A DNA stretch of 37,305 nt from Geomonas propionica (GCF_016458235.1 NZ_JAEMHK010000025.1:1-37305), one strand, 5' to 3'. Positions 1 through 9,882 are shown, counted from the first letter of the stretch. A program made the numbers and translations. Notes: generated from the sequence alone by a model not told the origin.

Positions 1-105
1 ACCGGTGCCAAGCTGACCAGCGTGCCGGGCGCGAACCAGACCGGCAACTGCTTCAACATCGCCTGCCACATGAGCCCCTCGGCCAGGTGGAGCACCGAGC
101 GCTAG
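1..105 (+). CDS. Multiheme c-type cytochrome, C-terminal end only (partial)
   Basis: The first 34 codons of the window are open and end in TAG at 103-105; the gene begins upstream of the window. The fragment has one CX4CH heme motif (CFNIACH) followed by a W-S-T-E-R ending. It lines up with the last residues of the next gene (CFNVSCH, then W-S-I-E-R), so the two are tandem paralogues. By analogy it is probably a secreted or outer-surface multiheme cytochrome of the Geobacter CX4CH/CXXCH type. Nothing can be said about its length or total heme count from this window. Confidence 0.85.
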   Translation, partial: TGAKLTSVPGANQTGNCFNIACHMSPSARWSTER

Positions 106-112
106 CGCTCGG
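95..112 (+). other. Perfect 18-bp palindrome spanning a stop codon
   Basis: CCGAGCGC-TA-GCGCTCGG is a perfect inverted repeat containing the TAG stop of the partial cytochrome gene. No T-run follows, so it does not look like a standard rho-independent terminator. Similar T-less hairpins follow the next two cytochrome genes, which suggests an intercistronic processing, stability or attenuation element. The remaining bases up to 207 hold the ribosome binding site of the next gene and a weak TACAAT box at 165-170 that lacks a good -35 partner. Confidence 0.6.
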
Positions 113-207
113 CGATGTGAATAAGTAGTCAAGTTTCTGGATCTCGAACCGATTCAGCTTTAAATACAATGACAGGCAACAAGGTAGGGAAACAAGAGGA
201 GGAGAAA

Positions 208-3087
208 ATGTTACAAAAGTATGGTGGGCACTGTTTTCTGGTGGTGGCACTTTTAGTGCTGACACTGATGCAGTTGTCCGCGGGGCAGGCACAAGCTGCC
301 TCGCAGTACAACTATGACTGTTCTTTCTGTCATACCATGCCGCCGATGGACTCCGGCACGGCCAAGAAAGATCCCAGCACCGGCGCTGTGCCGGGTAACC
401 ACGCAGGGCACGCCACCTCGGCGGTCAACTCCTGCGTTACCTGCCACGGCAGCCAGGTCAGCGCTTACGCGATGGCTCACCGCAACAAGACCATCGAACT
501 CTCCGACGCCGTCGGCTACTCCAGGAAGATCGCAGCCGGCTTCGTGAACCAGACCTCGGTTCCGCCGACCCCGATGGGTTCCTGCTCCACCGTGGCCTGC
601 CACAGTAACGGCAAGGGCACCCTGCGTGCGACCCCGGCCTGGGGTAGCGCGGCCCTTACTGTGCCGGGCGGCTGCTCCGCCTGCCACGACGTCGCTCCTT
701 CCACCGGCAACCACCCGACCGCCGGCAGCAAGCACGCCAACTACTACGGCACCGGCGTCGGCTCCTGCGTGCAGTGCCATACCGACCACTCGGTACAGGC
801 CAAGCCGTTCAGCCACGCCACCTCGGCCGGCCACCGCTCCATCGAAGTGAAGTTCGCCACCGGCGGCAGCTTCGCGTCGAACCAGTGCTCCAACGTCTAC
901 TGCCACAGCAACGGCCGCGGCACCTACACCCCGCCGACCTGGGGTGGGAGCCTTACCTGCGCCGGCTGCCACGGCGACGCGACCAGCAATACCCTGTCGG
1001 GCAACCACGCCAAGCACGTGAACAACGCCGCCTTCCTCGGCACCAACTACGGCTGCGTTGAGTGCCACAGCTCGACCGTTTCCAACGACAGCACCATCTC
1101 CAACTTCACCAACCACGTCAACACCACCAAAGACGTGGCAGGCTCCAAGGTGGGCACCCCGGTATCGGGCACCTGCTCCACCTCCTACTGCCACAGCGAC
1201 GGCAAAGGCACCATGAAGAGCGTGACCTGGACCGGTTCCACCGCGCTGACTTGTAAGTCGTGCCACGGCGCCGATGCTGCCCCGGCGTTCGCCTCCAAAG
1301 CGGGCGAGCCGAACTACGCCAACGCCGGTGCCACCCAACTGCGCGCCAACAGCCACCTCAACCACGTGGCTTCGGCTGCGGACTGCGTCAGCTGCCACGC
1401 CGACACCACCGTGGACGGCACCACCATCAAGGCGGGCACCTTCCACACCAACAACACTCGCGACCTCAAAGCCGGCAACGGCAAGGGCTTCACCGTGGTC
1501 GCAGGGGCCTGCTCGGCAGTATCCTGCCACAGCGGCAACGGCATCGTGGCCAACGTGGCCGATGTGAAATGGGGTGCCTCCCTTGGCTGCAACGGCTGCC
1601 ACGGCAACGCCTCCAGCCTCGTGACCAACGCCCACGCGGCCCACGTGAGCACGAAAGGGTATACCTGCGACACCTGCCACGCTGCGACTGTCAGCGGCAA
1701 CACCTTCTTCGTCAACAAGGCTCTCCACGGCGACGCCACCGTCGAGGTTGCCGGCGCCAACGTGACCACCTGGAGCGGCACCACCACCAAGACCTGCGCC
1801 ACCTCCTGCCACCTCTCGGCAACCCCGCAGTGGAACGTCCCGGCATCCGGCGCCTGCGGTACCTGCCACACCGCGCTTTCCAACACCACCGGCGGCCTGA
1901 TCAGCAGCAACGCGCACTCGCAGCACTTCACGGCAGCCTACGGCCCGGGCTTCAACTCGACCCTGACCACCTCGTGCTCGAACTGCCACACCTCGAACAC
2001 CGCAAGCACCCACGCCGACGGCACGCTGAACCTGGCTGCCGGCAGCAACAAGATCGGCACCTGCTCCACCTGCCACCAGCAGAGCACCAACTGGACCACC
2101 GGTCGTGTCACCTGCGAAAGCTGCCACTCGACCGCTGGCGGCGCGCTCTCCGTCATCGGCGGCATCACCGCTCCTGACAAGACCAGCGCGGCTACCACGG
2201 GCCACGGCAAGGCCGGCATCGCCCAGGCCTGCTCCGCCTGCCACGACAACACCGCAGCACACATCAGCGGCGTTCTGGGCGACCAGAAGCGTCTGCTCTC
2301 CACCCTGGTCGGCGCTACCAACCAGGAGTGTGACTACTGCCACACCAACGCCGCCAAGGTCAGCGGCAGCAAGCTGAACGTAAGGGCCCACCAGGCTACC
2401 GGCCTGGGCGCCAAGTGCTCGGACTGCCACAACGCGCACGGTACCACCAACAGCATGATGGTTAACGCCACCATCAACAGCACCACCGTGAGCTTCACCG
2501 GCAACAACACCTTCGCCAACGCTGGTCAGACCGGCGTCTGCCAGGTCTGCCACACCACCACCAAGTACTTCACCAAGGCTGGCGTACCGGCTGATGCCCA
2601 CGTCGACTCCACCACGGACTGCACCCAGTGCCACGCGCACAACCCGGCCACCGGCCTCGCGTTCGTGCCCAACGGCGGCTGCGACGCCTGCCACGGCTAC
2701 CCGCCGGCACCGCGCCAGACCCTCAGCGCCGTCACCTTCGGCGTACAGGGGAACTGGTCTTCGGCCCGTTTCGAAGACTACTCCGGCGGCGGCGGTGCCC
2801 ACCTCGTGTTGGCACACATCAAGAAGGACGCCAAGCCGAGCGAAGGCTGGGCAAACTGCCTCCCCTGCCACAAGGGGGGCGACGCAACTCACGCCCGTGC
2901 CCTGCCCATCAGGACCCACGTTACCAGCGTAAGCGTCGACATCGACCCGCAGTACCGCTTCTCCGACCAGGCCCTCGTCACCTACACCAGCGCCGCGCTG
3001 GTCAACGGCGGGACCAACAAGTCGGGTAGCTGCTTCAACGTGAGCTGCCACTTCAAGCCGAGTCCGAAGTGGAGTATCGAAAGATAG
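208..3087 (+). CDS. Secreted multiheme c-type cytochrome, 27 heme-type motifs
   Basis: A 959-aa extracytoplasmic cytochrome. I chose ATG 208 because AGAGGAGGAG at 195-204 is an excellent ribosome binding site and a signal peptide follows (hydrophobic residues about 9-24, cleavage near Q-A-Q-A-A). An ATG at 169 in the same frame has no such site. By my count there are 21 CXXCH, five CX4CH (for example CSTVACH, CSNVYCH, CSTSYCH) and one odd CX3CH (CATSCH, at 1795-1812). The N-terminus (QYNYDCSFCHTMPP) matches the next gene, and the C-terminus matches the partial gene upstream, so it belongs to a tandem paralogue array. The likely role is electron transfer at or beyond the outer membrane; the electron acceptor is not visible from sequence. 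Heme attachment presumably uses the System II proteins encoded downstream. Confidence 0.93.
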   Translation: MLQKYGGHCFLVVALLVLTLMQLSAGQAQAASQYNYDCSFCHTMPPMDSGTAKKDPSTGAVPGNHAGHATSAVNSCVTCHGSQVSAYAMAHRNKTIELSDAVGYSRKIAAGFVNQTSVPPTPMGSCSTVACHSNGKGTLRATPAWGSAALTVPGGCSACHDVAPSTGNHPTAGSKHANYYGTGVGSCVQCHTDHSVQAKPFSHATSAGHRSIEVKFATGGSFASNQCSNVYCHSNGRGTYTPPTWGGSLTCAGCHGDATSNTLSGNHAKHVNNAAFLGTNYGCVECHSSTVSNDSTISNFTNHVNTTKDVAGSKVGTPVSGTCSTSYCHSDGKGTMKSVTWTGSTALTCKSCHGADAAPAFASKAGEPNYANAGATQLRANSHLNHVASAADCVSCHADTTVDGTTIKAGTFHTNNTRDLKAGNGKGFTVVAGACSAVSCHSGNGIVANVADVKWGASLGCNGCHGNASSLVTNAHAAHVSTKGYTCDTCHAATVSGNTFFVNKALHGDATVEVAGANVTTWSGTTTKTCATSCHLSATPQWNVPASGACGTCHTALSNTTGGLISSNAHSQHFTAAYGPGFNSTLTTSCSNCHTSNTASTHADGTLNLAAGSNKIGTCSTCHQQSTNWTTGRVTCESCHSTAGGALSVIGGITAPDKTSAATTGHGKAGIAQACSACHDNTAAHISGVLGDQKRLLSTLVGATNQECDYCHTNAAKVSGSKLNVRAHQATGLGAKCSDCHNAHGTTNSMMVNATINSTTVSFTGNNTFANAGQTGVCQVCHTTTKYFTKAGVPADAHVDSTTDCTQCHAHNPATGLAFVPNGGCDACHGYPPAPRQTLSAVTFGVQGNWSSARFEDYSGGGGAHLVLAHIKKDAKPSEGWANCLPCHKGGDATHARALPIRTHVTSVSVDIDPQYRFSDQALVTYTSAALVNGGTNKSGSCFNVSCHFKPSPKWSIER

Positions 3088-3148
3088 GTTAATCGGGTAC
3101 CTGTGTAGGAAGAAAAGCGGTACCCGTGTAGTAGAAGCATGTTGGAAC

Positions 3149-3178
3149 CCCGGCGGGGGAGTGGATCCCCCCGCCGGG
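3149..3178 (+). other. GC-rich intercistronic hairpin without T-run
   Basis: An 11-bp perfect stem (CCCGGCGGGGG at 3149-3159 pairing with CCCCCGCCGGG at 3168-3178) around an 8-nt loop sits between two cytochrome genes. A smaller stem lies just upstream (GGGTACC at 3095-3101 with GGTACCC at 3119-3125). What follows is TAGTGGATTT, not a T-run, so efficient rho-independent termination is doubtful. mRNA processing or stabilisation, or partial attenuation, would fit an operon whose next gene is 6.6 kb long. Confidence 0.6.
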
Positions 3179-3230
3179 TAGTGGATTTAGATAGCACTAC
3201 GGTCAGGTGTTTTGAGATAAAGGAGTGGAA

Positions 3231-6200
3231 ATGAGGGGCTACCGCAGACTCGGATGGTATAACCCACGAGTGATAGCTTTGCTGATGACGCTGGGAGTTG
3301 CACTCTTGGCTGGCACGAAGGCCGAGGCCGCACCGCAGTACAACTATGGGTGCGACGCCTGCCACACCATGCCTCCTCTTGATTCGGCGGACGGCCGGCG
3401 TATTCCCGCCACCGGCGCCTTCAAGGGTAACCATGGCAGCCACGCCGACAGTAACGCGCTGTCGTGCGTCAAGTGCCACGGCTCCGGTGTGCTCGTGTAC
3501 CAAAACGGCCATCGCACCGCCGACATCAAGGTCTCCGGGAACATCAACGGTTCCGCGACGGGCAGCTACAGCCGCGCCTTCCTGAACCAGACCTCGGTGC
3601 CCCCGACTCCGCTGGGTTCCTGCTCCAACGTGAACTGTCACTTCGAGCGCACCAGCCCCGAGTGGGGGAGCGCGGCGTGGTCCAGCCCCACCGACTGCAA
3701 CAGCTGCCACGGCGCTTCGATGACCGCCGGGCACCCTGTTTCCGGCTCCAAGCACGGCACCTATTACGGCACTGGCACCAGCGCATGTGTAAAGTGCCAT
3801 AGTGACCACAGCGCCGAAGCCAAGCCCTTCGCGCACGCCACCAGCGTGACCCACCGCGGCATCGCGGTCAGCTTCACCGCGACCCCCAACAACGGCGGGA
3901 GCTACTCCGGCCCGACCAACGATTTTCTCCCGAGCCAGTCCAACACCTTTGGCACTTGCTCGGGCATCTACTGCCATAGCGACGGTACCTCGAAGACCGG
4001 TCCCTTCACGGTGACCACCGCCCCCAACTGGGGCAACGCGACCCTTGGCTGCAACGGCTGCCACGGCGGTCCGGCCTCCCTGGGGACCAAGGTCCTCGCT
4101 ACCGGCAAGCACCAGGCCCACATCAACAACAGTGGCACCCTGGGCAACAACTATGGCTGCGCCGACTGCCACGGCAAGACCGCGGCGAGCGATTCCGCCA
4201 TCGGCACCGTCGCCAACCACGTCAATACCTTCGTCGAGTACTCCGGCGCCAAGGCCGGAAAGAACTACTCCGGAGGTTCCTGCTCCACCAGCTACTGCCA
4301 CACTTCGGGCAAGAAGGGTGTCACCGGCATGGCCTCGACCGTCGAGCCGGCAGCTCCTTCCTGGAGCGGCGCGGCCCTGGTCTGCAACGGCTGCCACGGC
4401 GCGCAGGTGACCCCCACCGCGGGCGTCGCCTTCAACTCGGTTGCGGGTGAGCCGAACTACGTCTCCGGCACCGCGGGTTCCGGGACCGCCAACTCGCACC
4501 AGAAGCACGTGGCCGCCGCAGGTGCCGCCACCTGCGCCAACTGCCACTCCAAGACCACCACGACCGGCACGACCCTCATAGCTGGCGGCCAGCACATCGA
4601 CGGCTTTATCAACTTCACCTCGGGCAACGGCAAGACCTTCGGCAAGCAGGCCAACAAGACCTGCTCCGACATCTCCTGCCACTCCGGCAACGGCATCGTC
4701 GCCAACGTCGGCAACGCCCAGTGGGGCGGCACCCTCAACTGCAACGGCTGCCACGGCGGCCCGATCGCCCTTGGCAGCAACGTCATTGGCAGCGGTAAGC
4801 ACACCCAGCACGTGAACCAGGCCGGCGTCATCGGCGACAACATGGTCTGCGTCGACTGCCACTCGAAGACCGTATCGAGCGACTCCGTGATCTCGGACAG
4901 CTCGAAGCACATGAACAACTTCGTCGACTACTCCGGCGCCCGCGCAGGCAAGAGCAGCACCTACTCGGCCGGCACCTGCTCCTCCACCTACTGCCACACC
5001 TCGGGCAAGAAGGGGCTCTCCGGCATGGCGACCACCGTCGAGCCGGCGAACCCGTCCTGGAGCGGTGCTGCCATCGGCTGCAACGGCTGCCACGGCGCCC
5101 AGCTGACCCCGACCGCGGGCGTCTCCTTCAACTCGGTAGCGGGCGAGCCGAACTACGTCTCCGGCGCCGCCGGCTCCAGCAACGCCAACTCGCACCAGAA
5201 GCACGTGGGGACCGCGGGCGCTACCACTTGCGTCAGCTGCCACTCGAAGACCACCACCACCGGCACCAGCATCGTGGCCGGCAGCCAGCACCTGGACCGC
5301 TTCAACAACTACACCGCGGGCGGCGGCAAGAGCTTCGGCAAGCAGGCCAACAAGACCTGCTCTAACATCTCCTGCCACAGCGGCAGCGGCATAGTAGCCA
5401 ACGTGGCCAACGCCCAGTGGGGCGCGACCCTTAACTGCAACGGCTGCCACGGCGGCCCGACCGCTCTGGGGAGCAACATCCTCAACACCGGCAAGCACGC
5501 GGCCCACGTCAACCAGGCCGGCGTCCTCGGCACCAACTACGGTTGCGTAGAGTGCCACTCCAAGACGGTATCCTCCGACTCGCTGGTTTCCGATGCGACG
5601 AAACACCTGAACTCCTTCATCGACTACTCCGGCGCCAAGGCCGGCAGAAGCACCACCTACAGCGCCGGTACCTGCTCCGCCACCTACTGCCACACCTCTG
5701 GCAAGAAGGGGCTCTCCGGCATGGTTGCCACCGTCGAGCCGGGGAACCCGTCCTGGAGCGGCGCGGCCATGGGCTGCAACGGCTGCCACGGCGCACAGCT
5801 CACCCCGACCGCCGGCATCGCCTTCAACGCGGTGGCAGGCGAGCCGAACTACATCTCCGGTGCCGCAGGCTCCAACAACGCGAACTCGCACCAGAAGCAC
5901 GTGGGTACGGCGGGTGCTACCACCTGCGCGAACTGCCACTCGAAGACCACGACTAACGGCACCACCCTGGTCGCCGGCGGCCAGCACGCCGACCGCTTCA
6001 TCAACTACACCTCCGGCAACGGCGCGACCTTCGGCAAGGTCACCAACAAGAGCTGCTCCAACATCTCCTGCCACTCCGGCAGCGGCATCGTGGCCAACGT
6101 GGCCAATGCCCAGTGGGGCGCAACCCTTAACTGTAACGGCTGCCACGGCGGCCCGACCGCCCTGGGGAGCAACATCCTCAACACCGGCAAGCACACCCAG

Positions 6201-9200
6201 CACGTGAACCAGGCCGGCGTGATCGGCGACAATCTGGGTTGCGCCGAGTGCCATGCCAAGACCGTCTCCAGCGACTCGGTGGTTTCCGACTCTACCAAGC
6301 ACCTGAACGCCTTCCTCGATTACTCGGGTGCCAGGGCGGGCAAGAGCAGCACCTATGTCTCCGGCACCTGCTCCGCCACCTACTGCCACACCTCGGGCAA
6401 GAAGGGCGTGACCGGCATGGTGGCCACCGTCGAGCCGGCCAACCCGTCCTGGAGCGGCACGGCCCTGGGCTGCACCGGCTGCCACGGCGCGCAGCTGACC
6501 CCGACCGCAGGCGTCGCCTTCAACTCGGTCGCGGGCGAGCCGAACTACATCTCCGGCACCGCAGGTTCCGGCAATGCCAACTCGCACCTTAAGCACGTGG
6601 GTGCCGCAGGCGCCACCACCTGCGCCAACTGCCACTCCAAGACCACGGCCAACGGCACCAGCATCGTGGCGGGCGGGCAGCACATGGACCGCTTCAACAA
6701 CTACACCGCGGGTAACGGCAAGACCTTCGGCAAGGTGGCCAACAAGACCTGCTCCAACATCTCCTGCCACTCCGGCAACGGCATCGTGACCAACGTCGGC
6801 GACGCCCAGTGGGGCGCCTCCCTTGGGTGCAACGGCTGCCACGGCGGCCCGACCGCCCTGGGGAGCAACATCCTCAACACCGGCAAGCACACCGCCCACG
6901 TCAACCAGGCCAACATCCTCGGCACCAACCTGGGCTGCGTGGAGTGCCACTCCAAGACCGTTTCCAGCGACTCGGTGGTCTCCGACTCCACCAAGCACCT
7001 GAACTCCTTCGCCGACTACTCCGGCGCCAAGGCGGGCAAGAGCAGCACCTACGTTGCCGGCACCTGCTCCACCAGCTACTGCCACACCTCGGGCAAGAAG
7101 GGGCAGACCGGCATGGTCGCTACCGTCGAGCCTTCCGCTCCCTCCTGGAGCGGCGCGGCCATGGGCTGCAACGGCTGCCACGGCGCCCAGCTCACCCCGA
7201 CCGCAGGGGTCGCCTTCAACTCGGTTGCCGGCGAGCCGAACTACGTCTCCGGCGCCGCCGGTTCGAACAACGCAAACTCGCACCAGAAGCACGTGGGCGC
7301 GGCCGGGGCCACCACCTGCGCCACCTGCCACTCCAAGACCACGCTGGACGGCACCACGCTGATTGCCAACAACCAGCACCTGGACCGCTTCTCGAACTAC
7401 ACCTCGAATAACGGCAAGTTCGGCAAGGTGACCAACAAGACCTGCTCCAACATCACCTGCCACTCCGGCAGCGGCATCGTGGCCAACGTGGCCAACGCCC
7501 AGTGGGGCGCGACGCTTTCCTGCAACGGCTGCCACGGCGGCCCGGCTGCCCTGGTGAGCAACATCATCGCCACCGGCAAGCACACCCAGCACGTGAACCA
7601 GGGGGGTGTCATCGGCGACAACATCGGCTGCGCCGCCTGCCACTCGAAGACAGTTGCCAGCGACTCGGTGATTTCCGACACTACCAAGCACATGAACGCC
7701 TTCGTCGATTACTCCGGCGTCCAGGCAGGCAAGAGCACCACCTATGTTGCCGGCTCCTGCTCCGCGACCTACTGCCACACCTCCGGTAAGAAGGGCTTCA
7801 CCGGCATGGTGGCGACCGTCGAGCCGGCGGCTCCCTCCTGGAGCGGCTCGGCCATGGGCTGCACCGGCTGCCACGGTGCACAGGTACTGCCGACCGCCGG
7901 CGTCGACTTTAACTCGGTGGCAGGCGAGCCGAACTACACCTCCGGCGCGGCCGGTTCAGACAACGCGAACTCGCACAAGAAACACGTGGGGGCCAGCGGT
8001 GGCGTCACCTGCGTTTACTGCCACTCGAAGACCACCACCACCGGCACCAGCATCGTCGCCGGCGGTCAGCACATCAACTCCTTCAACAACTACACAGCCG
8101 GCGGCGGCAAGACCTTCGGCAAGCAGGCCAACAAGACCTGCTCCAACATCTCCTGCCACAGCGGTAACGGCATCGTGGCCGGCGTGCCGAGCGCACAATG
8201 GGGTGCCACCCTCGGCTGCAACGGCTGCCACGGCGGCCCGGCGGCCCTGGTGAGCAACGTCCTGATCTCCGGCAAGCACACCGCACACATCAACAACGCC
8301 AACGCAGGCGGCAACTACGGCTGCGTCGACTGCCACGCCAAGACGGTCTCCAGCGACAGCGCGATCTCCGACACCACCAAGCACGGCAACGCCTTCGTCG
8401 ACTACTCCGGCGTCAGGGCCGGCAAGAGCAGCACCTACGTCTCCGGCACCTGCTCCTCCAGCTACTGCCACACCTCGGGCAAGAAGGGGCAGACCGGCAT
8501 GGTGGCCACCGTCGAGCCGGCCAACCCGTCCTGGAGCGGCGCGGCCTTGGGCTGCAACGGCTGCCACGGCGCCCAGTCCACCCCGACCACCGGCGTCGCC
8601 TTCAACTCGGTTGCCGGCGAGCCTAACTACACCAACGGCGCCGCAGGCTCCGCCAGCGCCAACTCGCACCAGAAACACGTGAAGGCCGTGGGCGCCACTA
8701 CCTGCGTGCTGTGCCACAGTGCCACCGTCGACGCTACCGGCACCCAGATCATCGGCAGCCACACCAACAAGGTGGTTGACGTGGTCGCTGGCGGGACCGC
8801 AAGCTTCGGCTACCCGGGGAGCAAGACCTGCTCCAACGTCTCCTGCCACGCCGGCACCGGCTACACCGCCGCCAACGCGGTCTGGGGTTCAACCCTTGAC
8901 TGCAAAGGGTGCCACGGGACCCTCTCCGGCGCGCACACCCGCCACGTCGGCACCGCCTGGGGTACACTGCCGTACTATAACTACACATCCAACGTCTCCA
9001 CCGGTTCCGATACCGACGGCGTCACCTGGAAAGCCTACGGCTTCGGCTGTGCCAACTGCCACCCGGTCACCCTGGCCAACCACATGAATGGCACCGTCGA
9101 GGTGGAGCTGAACACTGTCACCGGTGCCAGCACGCTCAGGAAGAAGAACAGCGCGGCTGGCCTCATCGGCAGCACCGGCACCGGCACGGTGTCCTGCGCC

Positions 9201-9872
9201 AACGTCTACTGCCACGAGAACACCACCACGCCGCAGTGGAACCAGACCTACACCGCAGCCACCCGCTGCTCGGGCTGCCATGAGAACGCACCGAGCACCG
9301 ACTCGCACGCGGCGCACAAGGTCGGCATCCACTACGACGACATCTTCAGCGGCACCACCGGCCTCTTGCCGGCTTCCGGCGCGGTGGGCGTCAACGCGGG
9401 TCACGGTGACCCCGCACAGTCGACCACCATCGGCTGCAACATCTGCCACTACAACACGGTCAACGTGGCCAGGAACAAGTACAACAGCTCCTGCTCCACC
9501 GCGTCCTGCCACGGCAACACCACCGGCAGCAACGCCGACGCGACTGGGGCTGCGAGGATCACCAACCTGGCCTTCCACGTCAACGGCCAGAACGACATAG
9601 CCTTCGCGCCGACGACCTACATCAAGTCCAAGGCCCAGGTGACCGACGCCAACTTCGTGAACTACACCGGCGGCATCGCAGGCTGGAACAAGACCCGTAC
9701 CTACAAGCAGGGTGTGACTTCCTACGACACCTCGAAGGGGTACCTCAACACCGTCGGCAGCTACTCGGCCGGAACCTGCTCCAACATGTCCTGCCACAAC
9801 GGCGTGTCCGTCAACTGGGTGAACGACTTCGGTGGAGCCCAGGACTGCACCATGTGCCACGTCAACCTGTAA
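3231..9872 (+). CDS. Giant repeat-built multiheme c-type cytochrome, 56 heme motifs
   Basis: A 2213-aa secreted cytochrome. ATG 3231 lies 6 nt after AAGGAG (3219-3224); the GTG at 3225 abuts that site and is less likely. A signal peptide covers about residues 1-33 (hydrophobic core VIALLMTLGVALLA, then an A-E-A-A cleavage region). I count 37 CXXCH and 19 CX4CH motifs: six in the N-terminal part (residues 34-273), 42 in seven tandem repeats (residues 274-1890), and eight in the C-terminal part. Each repeat is 228-232 aa and carries CXXCH, CXXCH, CX4CH, CXXCH, CXXCH, CX4CH in that order, with many additional His residues (TGKHTQHVNQ, NSHQKHV) that could be distal ligands. The N-terminal part is paralogous to the upstream 959-aa protein. 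A long-range extracellular or outer-surface electron conduit is the likely role; this is inference from heme number and architecture. Confidence 0.95.
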   Translation: MRGYRRLGWYNPRVIALLMTLGVALLAGTKAEAAPQYNYGCDACHTMPPLDSADGRRIPATGAFKGNHGSHADSNALSCVKCHGSGVLVYQNGHRTADIKVSGNINGSATGSYSRAFLNQTSVPPTPLGSCSNVNCHFERTSPEWGSAAWSSPTDCNSCHGASMTAGHPVSGSKHGTYYGTGTSACVKCHSDHSAEAKPFAHATSVTHRGIAVSFTATPNNGGSYSGPTNDFLPSQSNTFGTCSGIYCHSDGTSKTGPFTVTTAPNWGNATLGCNGCHGGPASLGTKVLATGKHQAHINNSGTLGNNYGCADCHGKTAASDSAIGTVANHVNTFVEYSGAKAGKNYSGGSCSTSYCHTSGKKGVTGMASTVEPAAPSWSGAALVCNGCHGAQVTPTAGVAFNSVAGEPNYVSGTAGSGTANSHQKHVAAAGAATCANCHSKTTTTGTTLIAGGQHIDGFINFTSGNGKTFGKQANKTCSDISCHSGNGIVANVGNAQWGGTLNCNGCHGGPIALGSNVIGSGKHTQHVNQAGVIGDNMVCVDCHSKTVSSDSVISDSSKHMNNFVDYSGARAGKSSTYSAGTCSSTYCHTSGKKGLSGMATTVEPANPSWSGAAIGCNGCHGAQLTPTAGVSFNSVAGEPNYVSGAAGSSNANSHQKHVGTAGATTCVSCHSKTTTTGTSIVAGSQHLDRFNNYTAGGGKSFGKQANKTCSNISCHSGSGIVANVANAQWGATLNCNGCHGGPTALGSNILNTGKHAAHVNQAGVLGTNYGCVECHSKTVSSDSLVSDATKHLNSFIDYSGAKAGRSTTYSAGTCSATYCHTSGKKGLSGMVATVEPGNPSWSGAAMGCNGCHGAQLTPTAGIAFNAVAGEPNYISGAAGSNNANSHQKHVGTAGATTCANCHSKTTTNGTTLVAGGQHADRFINYTSGNGATFGKVTNKSCSNISCHSGSGIVANVANAQWGATLNCNGCHGGPTALGSNILNTGKHTQHVNQAGVIGDNLGCAECHAKTVSSDSVVSDSTKHLNAFLDYSGARAGKSSTYVSGTCSATYCHTSGKKGVTGMVATVEPANPSWSGTALGCTGCHGAQLTPTAGVAFNSVAGEPNYISGTAGSGNANSHLKHVGAAGATTCANCHSKTTANGTSIVAGGQHMDRFNNYTAGNGKTFGKVANKTCSNISCHSGNGIVTNVGDAQWGASLGCNGCHGGPTALGSNILNTGKHTAHVNQANILGTNLGCVECHSKTVSSDSVVSDSTKHLNSFADYSGAKAGKSSTYVAGTCSTSYCHTSGKKGQTGMVATVEPSAPSWSGAAMGCNGCHGAQLTPTAGVAFNSVAGEPNYVSGAAGSNNANSHQKHVGAAGATTCATCHSKTTLDGTTLIANNQHLDRFSNYTSNNGKFGKVTNKTCSNITCHSGSGIVANVANAQWGATLSCNGCHGGPAALVSNIIATGKHTQHVNQGGVIGDNIGCAACHSKTVASDSVISDTTKHMNAFVDYSGVQAGKSTTYVAGSCSATYCHTSGKKGFTGMVATVEPAAPSWSGSAMGCTGCHGAQVLPTAGVDFNSVAGEPNYTSGAAGSDNANSHKKHVGASGGVTCVYCHSKTTTTGTSIVAGGQHINSFNNYTAGGGKTFGKQANKTCSNISCHSGNGIVAGVPSAQWGATLGCNGCHGGPAALVSNVLISGKHTAHINNANAGGNYGCVDCHAKTVSSDSAISDTTKHGNAFVDYSGVRAGKSSTYVSGTCSSSYCHTSGKKGQTGMVATVEPANPSWSGAALGCNGCHGAQSTPTTGVAFNSVAGEPNYTNGAAGSASANSHQKHVKAVGATTCVLCHSATVDATGTQIIGSHTNKVVDVVAGGTASFGYPGSKTCSNVSCHAGTGYTAANAVWGSTLDCKGCHGTLSGAHTRHVGTAWGTLPYYNYTSNVSTGSDTDGVTWKAYGFGCANCHPVTLANHMNGTVEVELNTVTGASTLRKKNSAAGLIGSTGTGTVSCANVYCHENTTTPQWNQTYTAATRCSGCHENAPSTDSHAAHKVGIHYDDIFSGTTGLLPASGAVGVNAGHGDPAQSTTIGCNICHYNTVNVARNKYNSSCSTASCHGNTTGSNADATGAARITNLAFHVNGQNDIAFAPTTYIKSKAQVTDANFVNYTGGIAGWNKTRTYKQGVTSYDTSKGYLNTVGSYSAGTCSNMSCHNGVSVNWVNDFGGAQDCTMCHVNL
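4050..8900 (+). repeat. Seven tandem 684-696 bp coding repeats (six hemes each)
   Basis: Unit starts, taken at the first Cys codon of CNGCHGGP, are 4050, 4740, 5436, 6132, 6828, 7521 and 8217. The spacings are 690, 696, 696, 696, 693 and 696 bp, with a more diverged last unit ending near 8900. The units stay in frame and preserve the heme order, and the DNA itself is highly similar between units 3-6. This points to recent expansion or gene conversion by unequal recombination, so copy number is probably variable between strains and prone to assembly collapse. Confidence 0.95.
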
Positions 9873-9882
9873 TTTAGTACGT

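Noticed and set aside
2982..7874. A 1630-aa open frame on the - strand antisense to the giant cytochrome
   Set aside because: It is a shadow of high GC and regular codon usage in the repeats. Its translation is dominated by G, A and V, has no domain, and mirrors the seven repeats of the + strand gene. The same applies to the 932-aa frame at 253-3051 and the 1906-aa frame at 12901-18621.
4050..8900. Regular direct repeats as a possible CRISPR or satellite
   Set aside because: The period is about 696 bp, in frame and coding for conserved heme motifs, so these are protein repeats. No short-repeat and spacer pattern is present anywhere in the window.
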